Source: Centroberyx gerrardi (taxonomy: Eukaryota > Chordata > Actinopteri > Beryciformes > Berycidae). From it: a stretch of DNA of 64,000 bases. The position numbers and the translations under genes were made by a program. The notes beneath the pieces are model-generated. The model did no database searches, was not told the DNA's origin, and worked only from the letters and a program-made list of their open reading frames with translations. Shown here in pieces: positions 54,817 to 64,000 of the stretch (position 1 is its first letter; each line of letters starts with the position of its first letter). The stretch covers positions 6,518,102 through 6,582,101 of the forward strand of contig NC_136013.1 of assembly GCF_048128805.1 (NCBI RefSeq), read 5' to 3'.

Positions 54817-57800
54817 TTAAACAATATTCTCCATCTTCCTCATGGTTACCAAGGCTTTGTGCACAGGAGTCTCCCTCAGCAGGGTGACATTTTTCTTCCA
54901 TTGTGGAGAACCAGGAAGCTCCTTGTCTGCAAAAACAGCGCACATAGAAACAATTAATTTTTAATTAATACAAAGAAAATTAAGTTACAGGAGCCTATGC
55001 CTTTTGGCGTTGTTGTATTTTCTAGTTATCCATATATCTCAACTGATAAACTTATGTAGCAGCTAATTTAATAACTGACAAATAATGTAATAACTTGTCA
55101 GAATGTAATAAAATGAGTTGAAAATGTAATAAAACCTGTTATTGTAATAAATTCCTGGATAATGGATAAAATCTTATTATCACATTAAACTGGCATTAGA
55201 CTTCATAAAGGGTGTAACATATTTTTAACTCATAATGTAATTATACTATTGACTAATAATATGACCGACTCGTAGGAATAATAAGAATGTAACAACTACA
55301 CTTACTACATTACTAAACAATACTATTATATTAATATCCAGGAATTTGTCAAATTAACAAGTTTTATTACATTTTTCGACCCATTTAGAGGAACATTTTA
55401 TTTCATTTTTATGCATTACTACATTATCAGCTGCTACAACTTGCTTAACCATAATCAATAATAACTACAGTACAAATAAAGGTGGTGGTTGACTGGCTTT
55501 ACATATGTGAGTCTGAGTCTATGAGAGTTATGTTTATGTTTATAATGTATGTAAATAGTTAAGTAAAAGAGATTTATATATTGAGTTATGATGGATTAGA
55601 GCTCAAAATGGCACAGTCCCAGTGCAAAAGTCTGTTTTATTCTCCATTTTCTGGCATTGGCTACATCGTTGTATCTACAATACATGATTTTTAGGGTAAG
55701 ACATCTCTTTTATTACAGATTATATATGCTACTGTGGCATAGCCCGCTGTTTGAGCTGGTAAACCGTCCTACAGCATATCAGTCCTACCTTCACATTCAA
55801 TGCTGACCCGTGTGGGAAGGCATCTGGCGTGGTCGGTGTAGTCCAGCGTGCAGAGAACAGCAGTCTTCTCCCTCGGCACAGTGAACATCAGCACCAGTAT
55901 GGAACACAACGCATTGCTCTCCATCACTTCAACAGACTTATGGAGCTCCTGTGAACAAACCAAAGGACAGGGCCAGTGTGTTATTCTTCCTGAACAAACA
56001 GCACACATACTATCCTGCTATTACTATCATAATAGTTTCACTTCTTATGAGAAATTATCACACATTTGAAATGGTACACCCAGACCAAATCAGTGGCCAG
56101 CAGTGTAGTCAAAAAGTTACAGGTACACAGAAGATACCCACATCCTCCACTGGTCATAATACAGTCAGACTTCCTACACATTTACAATTTCAAGTGTGCT
56201 TGTGTACTTTTTCAGTGTGTAACAAGTAACATTTTACTGATCCATAGAACAAAATAACCATCTGTGGGGGGTTAATAGGGTTGTTGACCAATACCAGTGA
56301 TTCAACAATTGGCCAGATGCTGAGATTTCTGGTTTTAAAACTCACTGTCCAACCCAAACTCTCCATTTTGGAACAAAAACTCTCCATCCATTGGAAGTTA
56401 ATGACACTCTAAATGAATGCCACTTTAACTTTACCAACAATTACCACAATTTGTGAAATGACAGCTGACCTACAGCTACACAAAATGTATAATCAAATGT
56501 GTATTTTGACTGAACAATAATATTTTTCTCTTCTTTTTTGCACAAATTTTACATTTTTCAAGACCTGCAAATCATCAATTTTCCTTTACATACTTTTCAA
56601 GGCTTTCTAGGCTTGTGTAGGAGCCACCTATAAGCCTAATTACCACTGCCTTATCGGAAGGTGGGGGTCACAGTACACCCAACTCCTCAACTACTGCTGT
56701 ACCCCTGTCAGGGACCTTGTAAAATATTATTCAACTGCAAAAAACAAAGCCATGGCACCTTAACAAGCTTCAACTGTTGCTTGCGACCGGCAAAGGCATT
56801 GAGATGCTGGCTCAGGGCGTCCAGAAAAGCCCTAATGTCTGTCTGCATGTTGCTCTGTTCAGCGAGGCTGTTCAGGGGGATGAACAGGGGAATGTTATGG
56901 CGGCTGATCCTCAGCGTCGCCGTCAGGTCTATCTCCAGGTTGTAGGTGTCCAAGTAGACGCCCTCGTAGGCAGTGGCCAGTGAGACGCACACTCCTTTGC
57001 CTTGACGAGTCTTTATAATGTCGTACCCACCTAGGGACATCAGCGAATGAAAGAGAGGGAGGCAGGGAAAAGAGAGAGAGAAAGAAAAATTGAGAAATAT
57101 AACCAAGTATGTATGAAAAGAACCTAGAAACAAGCAAAGTGATAACTATCTGGTGAAATGCCTCATTGTCAAATATATGATACATAATAAATAAGTGAAT
57201 TAAATGAATAAACAAATAAATAAAATGGTTGGCAGTCAATACCAATGAGGTGATGAGCATGCAAAAGGTCTTTCAGTTGTATGTGTCTAGCCATCAACCG
57301 TAACAGCTGTGAGTTCTCTGAGCCATCATCCATTTCCTCCTCCTCTTCATGTGTATTTTGGTCCATAGAAGTCCTCAGTTTCTGGAGACACTGTGGCATA
57401 GAGGGGTAACAAGCATAGACAAAAACAGCCTCACCATCACTGCTTCAAACAACCAGGAAACATCATTTGTACATTTGATCATCATCATGAAATAAATGAC
57501 AAATGTTCTTACTGTGTGAGCTTCTATGTTTGCCTTCAGTTGGTCTCTTTGAATGACGAGTGCCTTCATGGTTGCCTTCAGCTCCTTCAGTCGATTCTGC
57601 TGCTGAGGAGGTTTGGCGTTTCGGTTCCTCGCTTGCACTTCCAGCAGGCTCAGATGACTCAAAACACCTGGGGATAAAATACTTCTATCAAACCACAGAT
57701 CACAGCAATAACCAACGGCAGCAGACTGACTGACTAAGCTGGCTAACGTTAACTTACATACTGTACGGTACCAACGCAGCTAGCTTTAGCTAACGGTTCC

Positions 57801-57887
57801 AACGGTTCCAACAAACTTTACAAGCTAACAGTTTGTGTAAGCTGGCTAGCCACGGGCAAAATCACCTTTCGTAGACTCTCCCTCCAT
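54817..57887 (-). CDS. cenpo: Centromere protein O (CENP-O), complete
   Basis: CENP-O is part of the CENP-O/P/Q/R/U complex of the constitutive centromere-associated network at the inner kinetochore. Six exons join in phase: 57887-57866, 57667-57513, 57390-57243, 57030-56759, 55948-55789 and 54926-54817. They give 288 residues (human 300). The N-terminal half is coiled coil (LSLLEVQARNRNAK, LKELKATMKALVIQRDQLKA). The C-terminal RWD-like part begins GYDIIKTRQGKGVCVSLATA and includes RISRHNIPLFIPLNSLAEQ, matching the human block LRIHHHSVPVFIPLEEIAAK. The end PVHKALVTMRKMENIV resembles human LHQVFASFTRKGEKL. Start is MEGESTKG with the first intron after 22 bp. It is divergent from slc5a6. Confidence 0.93.
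55045..55443. mobile_element. AT-rich foldback MITE
   Basis: The left part (TGTAGCAGCTAATTTAAT, then AATAAATTCCTGGATA) is mirrored by the right part (TATCCAGGAATTTG, then ATTATCAGCTGCTACA). It carries many AATGTAATAA words, is about 400 bp long, and lies in the last cenpo intron. Confidence 0.6.
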
Positions 57888-58301
57888 GGTTTGAGAGTCA
57901 CTTTCTTTATTTCGTGTCTGATACTGAGCCAGTGAGGTGAAAAGTTCCGCTATCGTGAATTTATTTTAATTTTGGCGGCTGCTGCAACGTCATTCGTGAC
58001 GCTAAAGCTTCAACCCCGGAAGCAAAATCAAAACAACGCTGATCACATGGAGCCAGCGACCAAGCTTAGCCAACTGGTATTGGCTACATCGTGTATGGAT
58101 CTGGACACAACAGGCGATGAGAAAATAGATAAAAGTTGATCGGATAGAAAAAGCATTCATATTATTGTCTGACGTTATTGTTTTCTTGTCGTCAGGATCA
58201 CCAAACTAGTTTTTTTTAACGTGGCGCTCTTGAACGCGACCCAGTCAGCATGGTGCCAGTGACAGCCCCACTCACCTCGCTGACATGAGCGGTTAGTAAA
58301 G
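57888..58301. promoter_or_regulatory. Shared cenpo/slc5a6 promoter and slc5a6 5' UTR exon
   Basis: The interval between divergent genes has an E2F-like TTTTGGCGGC (57970-57979), fitting a cell-cycle gene such as cenpo, and CRE-like TGACG words nearby (57996). A likely non-coding slc5a6 exon ends at 58301 before GTGAGG. That exon holds a three-codon upstream ORF (ATGAGCGGTTAG, 58285-58296). Confidence 0.5.
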
Positions 58302-59494
58302 GTGAGGCTTCCTTATGAGTTTCCTCGCTCAGATCTTACTCACTACTCTAATCAGACCTCTTTCGGGCATGTTACATTGTTTTGTCCAAGTTTATTTTTT
58401 GTTAAAGGTAATGTGTTTTTTCCTTAATGAAGTAAGTAAGCTGTGTTGTCTAAGATTTGAGGTCACAGAGTGCACAGTAACATTTCCTACGCAGCTCACA
58501 TTTGACTAACAGCATTAATACTGTGTGTTATACTGCTGTGCAACCGAACGAAAAATCACTGTAATATTCCTATAATATTCTCATAGTGACTTATAGTGTG
58601 GCTATGGTACTCAACAGTTAGTTTAAAGTGACCTTGCTGTACTTCATAGTATTTTGTCTCCTGCGGTGTCCCCAGGGGAATGTGGTATTTGCATAGTATC
58701 CTAAACGTATTATAGGATTAACAGATATTTTCCATACAGAGCAATAACGGCACAATAAGCGAATTTGAGAAAAGTGACTTCAAAACTTCCTGTCACTCAG
58801 AAACTATTGCTGGCAGCATTTATGGGTCTTATGGTTTTGAAATCTAAATCCAATCACGGCCTTTGACCTTAAAAACACACAGAAAGTAGTTGCTGTTTGT
58901 CTTTGCAGGGCAGCATGCACAAAGGCAGCAGGTGGCAGATTATATTGGAGAGCCTCCCTCTGTGCTTTTCCAAACCAGTTATTATTTTTGGATCACCACA
59001 AGCAGGGTAAAGTTGACAGAGGGGTTGTGTGACCTCGGTCTCTTATTCCAAAGATTGGAGCTTAATGTCTCATGCAATAATGTTTTTTCTGCAGCAAACC
59101 TTCAGGTTCAGATGACGGTAACGCAGTGATCTGATCTTTCTGGGAAGGAATGGACTCTGTAATAGCTGCTCAACTGGATGATGAGGGTATGTAGGGTGTG
59201 CAGGTTTGTTTTTGATACCGGTTGGTTGCAGTGATTTAGTTGTGATTGTGTTATAAAAAAGGCTAGATGTAGACTTATATAGCAGGCTGCAGCTTTTGGT
59301 GTGTGTGTGACGTATATGTCCGCAAAACATGCTCTCTCACGCACAGATATTTAATCAGTGTTTTCCTTGTTCAAGGCTGCATGGATCTCCTGACGGATGG
59401 GTGTGGACAAAGACACTTCTGATTCCTCTAAGCTGTGTAACTGGAGGAGAACTCGACTTTCTCCAACCGCAGCCAGCACTTGGAGACTATCAAG
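58302..59494 (+). other. slc5a6 5' intron region
   Basis: No coding exon is seen before 59495. A further 5' UTR exon could lie near 59095-59185, after TTTTTTCTGCAG, but this is not certain. Repeats are not obvious. Confidence 0.4.
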
Positions 59495-62400
59495 ATGGAC
59501 CCATCTGTCCAGAAGCACTTCACTGTTGTCGACTATGTAATATTTGCCATCCTGTTGGCCGCCTCCATGAGCATAGGGGTGTACTACGCGGTTTCGGGTG
59601 GCCGTCAGCGCACGACGCAGGAGTTCCTGATGGCGGACAGGAGCATGCGCTGTCTTCCTGTTTCCCTGTCGCTCATCGCCTCATTCCAGTCGGCTGTGGC
59701 CATCATAGGAGTTCCGGCAGAAATCTACACCCACGGTACTCAGTACTGGTTCATTGGCTGTGCCTATATTCTGGGCCTCCTCATTCCAGCCCGTGTTTTC
59801 ATTCCAGTGTTGTACAGACTGCATCTCTCCAGTGCTTACCAGGTACGCCTGTGCTGATTTTTTGTGGCTGTCACTGCTTTGAATGAATGAGAAAGTATTT
59901 GGCTTCTGCATCTCCTTCAGATTTCACGTTGATGTGTTTCACAGTATCTTGAGCTGCGCTTCAGCAAAGCAGTGCGCATCTGTGGAACTCTGACCTTCAT
60001 CTTTCAGATGGTGGGTGCTACACTAGACATAATAAAGCATTCAAATATAGTAAATACATCTATTATTTATTACCTTCATGTTTCTAGAAAGACTGATTTG
60101 TTTTATTGTGCCACAGGTTATCTATATGGGAATCTGTGTGTACACTCCTGCCTTTGCACTCAATGCAGGTATTCAAATTTCATATTTTGCATAGGCTCAG
60201 TAAATTTGAGTAGACAAGGTTTTGTTCAGTGTGTTTCTCTGTTTTCTATTTAGTTACAGGATTTAAATTATGGGCAGCAGTCTTGGCCACTGGACTAGTG
60301 TGCACATTGTATACAACTATGGTAAGTTATTTGGAATTATTTTCATAGTTCATACACTACATTTTTATTTAGTTATTTGAAAACTGAAACTATCATCATC
60401 ACCACACACTCTGCCTCATCCAGACTGCAGTCACATCCATTCTCCCACTGCTTTAACTTCTCATCAGTCTCTTGGTATCAGATGTGTTTTTTTAGCATCC
60501 TATCACTCCCAACTCACATCAGTCTTCAGGGCCTTAGGGTGACTTCACCCTACTGCATGCAAGTCAAACTATTCTGCAAAAATGCAGCACTCATGATCCC
60601 ATGGAATTACATTTCCAGATGGAAAGCTCTAACTTAATGGGAAATCGATCTGATAGATGTTAAATCTTCAAGGAGTTTTGAAAAATCTTGCAAAATGATT
60701 GATAGCACAAAATCTAAATGAGCTGTGGTACTTTTTACAGCATAGTGGCTACCTTTAGTCCTGGGTTATTACAGATATAGATTTTAGTAATGATTTTTAC
60801 TTTACTTTATTTTCTGGAAGCCCTTCTGTTCTGTCAGATTCATCCCTGTGTGTTTTGTGTGTTGTGGACAGGGTGGGCTGAAGGCCGTTATCTGGACGGA
60901 CGTCTTCCAGACTGTGGTGATGTTCACGGGACAGCTGGCTGTCATAGTGGTGGGAATACAGCAGACCGGAGGAGTGTCTGAGGTCTGGAGCAAAGTCTGG
61001 GAAGGGAGCCGCATCTCCGGCCTTGAGTGAGTCCAGAGTCCGTGTGTGGAAGACAAACATTAGGGCAAACATAATCATGTTTCACAATAGTAAAAAGTTA
61101 AACTGTGTATTTTGTATCAAATCACTGGAAATTCCTCTCATATATATACTCTCTATATTAGTACTGTGTGAAGTATTACATCGTATTGAATCACATCGTA
61201 TCGAATCACACTGTAGCATGACCTATAGTATTGGTATTTTATCATGAGTTCCTCACCAACATCCAGACATTATTTTCTGCCATTTTGAGAGAGGTTTTTG
61301 TGGCACCCTGTTGCTTTTACAGTGAATCAATGCAGGACTGGACACTAAACCTCCCTTTAGACCTGCCATACTCTACGCCAGTGATTCTCAACCATGAGCC
61401 GTCGAGGCCCAAGAGTCTGCAGGTTTTTATTCCGATCAAACACTACAGCAGCCGACGTCACTGACTAACACACCTGCAACCAGAGAGAGGGAACTAATCA
61501 GCGAAACCAGCTGCTGTAGTGTTTAGCTGTAATGAAATCCTGCAGACTCTTGGGTGCCATGCTCCTCGAATGATAGATAGAATAGATATTATAAGATAAG
61601 ATAGATAAGATATACTTTAATTGTCGCCTTAGGGACATTTGTCTTGGACTCTGTGCTGTAGTTCCACAGTGTGCAACATAGCGAAACAAACATAAAAAAA
61701 AAAAAAGATTGAATAGTGAGTGATGTATGTAGAGTGATACAGTATGTGTAATCCAAGTTGTCAGTATTTCTTTACACCAACGTTTTGACAAATTCCTGTA
61801 CATCTATCAAGGTCCCCACGGGTCCTTGAAATCCTTGAAAGTTTGTGAATTTGAGAAAAAAAAATCCAAATCAAATTCAAAAACTTTTTGAAAATAGACA
61901 TAAATAGACATGGGTCATTGAAAGTGCTTGAATTTAGAGAAGTTGTTGAGAAGTGTTTACACATTCAAGCCTCTCTCTTTTTAATTGTTGTCTGTGAGCT
62001 TCTGTAAAGCCTGCTAGTTCTCATTATAAAAATTCTCAGTGTTATAACAGTAATTAACCTTGATCCGTGTCTCAAACTATGCCATGTTGGGTCCTTGAAT
62101 TTGAGGGAATTGGGCCTGGAAAGTCCTTGAAAAGTCCTTTGATGTTTAAGAAGGTGTGGGAACCCTGATCTATTTAACTTAGTAATTAAAGTGATTCTAA
62201 TTCTGCTTCTGATAGATTGTATGTCTGTTCTAGGTCTGTTGTTCTAAAGTGTTAAAGTTTAGTCTTTGTCTCTCAGCCTAAACCCAGATCCTACAGAGAG
62301 ACACACCTTCTGGACCCTGGGGGTGGGCGGAGTCTTCCTCATGCTGTCTCTGTACGGAGTGAACCAGGCCCAGGTGCAGCGATACCTCAGCGCCCGCTCA

Positions 62401-64000
62401 GAGAAAGACGCCGTCAGGTACTGCAAGATGCCCGCTAAACTGCAGGAGGTTCTCAGATTGTGTATAAAGCTTTCCAGAAGGGGTGAACGGGGTAAAATGA
62501 ACCACTTTTTGCATTTTGTGCTGCTACGGCAAAATGTGTATTTATTTCAAACAGTAATTGCTGTGTATCGTAAAATTATGGTTTTTGGAACATTGAAACA
62601 GTTTCTGTAGCTAATATAGTTTTAGAAGTGTGACGCATAAAAAAAAAAAGGTGGTCTTTTGGCTCAACTTATCCCACAGTGGGGGTACGTTGAGCATAAG
62701 GTAAGGTAAGCATGAGAGCGTAAGTGATAGTTTCTCTTAGTTTAAAAAGGATAACAGCACAAGTTGGTTTAACACAACTGTCAACACAGTGTGTGTGTGT
62801 GTGTGTGTGCGTGTGTGTAGGTGTGTGTGTGTGTAGTGGTCAGATCAACTTTCCCTCAAACACTTCCTTCACTGCTCTTTTTAGATCATCCAATGAGGCT
62901 GAACCTCTGTTTTGCATCTGTAGTTTAGTGGCATAATGATATCTGCTCTGTAATATTAGAAACTACCACTTGAGCATATATATGTGTTTAAAACTACATT
63001 TTAAAACAATATAGCTGGTCCCGTGGCTGAACTTGCCCCAAATCTAGTGGCACATTTTACCCCACAGCCACCATTTTGACTAAACTGCTTCACACAGCCA
63101 CTGAGGACTACAGTTATGCTAAGTTTATGATCTCATATTGTATCTTATGAAGCCTTAAAATAATATAAAGCTTCAAAGCTGCAAATCTTTTCCATATTAT
63201 TACCAGTCAGTAAAGTCTTGCAGCTATATTACTATTCTTGTCTTTATGCCTTCCTATGAGCACAATGTAAACTTTGCTTTTAGATAAGCACAATATAAAT
63301 ATGTCAGAAGACTTGAGGAAGGGATTGATATATAATGCATGCTGCTCTTACAGTAGATCCGCAACATTTTCATATGAACGAATGTTTGTTTTGCAACTCT
63401 ATTGCCAGTTGATATTACACAATAGTGATTCAACGTACTGGCAGTTCATAAAAGCTTTTATATTTGCTCTTCAAAACACCTGGCGGTCATTTCACAAAAC
63501 AGGATGAGCAAGTCAGACAGATAACTTTAAAACGTGATATCAAGTGTCTTCTGAAATTTTGTTTATTATTGTCAGTTACCAACATGCACGGCTGAGTCAT
63601 CTTCCTAAACCTGATATTCAAATTTCATTTTACAGATTCAAATCAGTATCATACAGTATGTAACACATTCCTGATTTGTGAAATAACCGCCTGCTCTCTG
63701 GTAGCTCTTTCCAGGGAAAAATCGAATTGATGAGTGTGTTTTTTTCCTGGAAGCAGCAACAGCGGTTTGTTTGGAATAAATACTGTAGAAGAAGAACTGG
63801 TAAAATCCAAGGAGAAAGACGTCACAGTACTGGACACACAGTTTGATTGACAGGTGATCTCTGGGATGTGCAGTGCAGAAACACCACAGCAATGAGCGCT
63901 GAGCACCAAAGATGGAGACCACATATAAGAGGAACTTGCGGATTACCACTTTAACTGCTGTTTCTTTTTCTGTCTCTCTCGCCGCAGGTCTTGCTACATG
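59495..64000 (+). CDS. slc5a6: Sodium-dependent multivitamin transporter (SMVT), N-terminal part
   Basis: SLC5A6 cotransports sodium with biotin, pantothenate and lipoate across the plasma membrane. Seven coding exons are in phase: 59495-59842, 59945-60010, 60117-60168, 60254-60321, 60872-61026, 62277-62417 and 63988-64000 (cut by the window edge). They give the first 281 residues of about 630. The start is [14 protein letters not shown]. Transmembrane helices of the sodium:solute symporter fold are visible ([21 protein letters not shown], first 20 residues of helix 1; [40 protein letters not shown]). The hallmark blocks [18 protein letters not shown] and [19 protein letters not shown] match SLC5A6. 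No disruption is seen. Introns carry several repeats. Confidence 0.95.
61381..61570. mobile_element. Foldback repeat (hAT-like left end)
   Basis: GTGATTCTCAACCATGAG resembles the hAT end seen at 46535. It is followed by inverted arms: CCCAAGAGTCTGCAGG with AAACACTACAGCAG on the left, and CTGCTGTAGTGTTT with CCTGCAGACTCTTGGG on the right. Intronic in slc5a6. Confidence 0.6.
61575..61680. repeat. GATA-type simple repeat with LINE-like tail
   Basis: GATAGA/ATAAGATAGATAAGATA simple sequence leads into CTTTAATTGTCGCCTTAGGG, a common fish retroelement tail. Fragmentary. Confidence 0.45.
61808..62167. mobile_element. hAT-like MITE (GGTTCCCAC ends)
   Basis: The left end CAAGGTCCCCACGG and right end (complement CAGGGTTCCCACACC) are imperfect inverted repeats. 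The interior has many TCCTTGAAA words. A clean target duplication is not visible. Intronic in slc5a6. Confidence 0.5.
62478..63080. repeat. Second copy of the GGGGTAAAATGA MITE family
   Basis: GGGGTGAACGGGGTAAAATG at the left and ATTTTACCCCACAGCC at the right match the ends of 17219-17861, and interior text is shared. It contains a (TG)n microsatellite at 62790-62836. Directly follows the slc5a6 exon ending at 62417. Confidence 0.55.
63640..63935 (-). repeat. Dispersed repeat family, copy C
   Basis: On the minus strand it reads ATCTTTGGTGCTCAGCGCTC, GTTGCTGTGGTGTTTCTGCA-like text and AAACAAACCGCTGTTGCTGC, as in copies A and B in and after coq8a. It ends just before the last visible slc5a6 exon. 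Confidence 0.65.

Overview
This window is eukaryotic nuclear DNA from a ray-finned (teleost) fish. The genes have short exons with standard GT-AG introns, the predicted proteins align along their length with vertebrate orthologues I know from memory, and introns and spacers are full of short teleost-style repeats: TA-, TTAA- and 8-bp-duplicating non-autonomous DNA transposons, tRNA-like SINEs, LINE tails and microsatellites. I cannot name the species. All exon boundaries below were read by eye from splice sites and reading phase. No search was run.

Layout, left to right. (1) 21-5259, minus: the 5' coding part of hivep2, including the large exon; the 3' end lies left of the window. (2) 5260-13300: about 8 kb of upstream or intergenic DNA with microsatellites and a strong CTCF-like motif. 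(3) 13304-18123, minus: fuca2, complete, 7 coding exons. (4) 18473-21429, plus: tatdn3, complete, 10 exons, head-to-head with fuca2 across 349 bp. (5) 23947-32804, plus: coq8a (ADCK3 family), 14 coding exons plus a likely 5' UTR exon. (6) 34340-39373, minus: a ZnT2/3/8-type zinc transporter, best matched to slc30a3, 8 exons. (7) 42108-47118, minus: dnajc5g (cysteine-string protein) with two competing C-terminal exons. (8) 49176-52461, minus: a decayed tp53i3 (PIG3 quinone oxidoreductase) pseudogene. (9) 53836-54593, plus: an unrecognised coiled-coil protein. (10) 54817-57887, minus: cenpo, complete, 6 exons. (11) 59495-64000, plus: slc5a6 (multivitamin transporter), first 7 coding exons, running off the right edge.

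The order joins blocks that are separate in human: HIVEP2-FUCA2 (6q24), TATDN3 and COQ8A (1q), and SLC30A3-DNAJC5G-TP53I3-CENPO-SLC5A6 (2p23). Slc30a3 (synaptic-vesicle zinc loading) and dnajc5g (vesicle chaperone) are neighbours on the same strand. Fuca2/tatdn3 and cenpo/slc5a6 are divergent pairs with short shared promoter regions. I saw no viral or retroviral coding remnant, no CRISPR, and no functional tRNA or rRNA gene. I found no sign of a new multi-gene system. The points most worth a second look are the dnajc5g C-terminal exon pair, the tp53i3 loss, the unnamed coiled-coil gene, and several long foldback elements.
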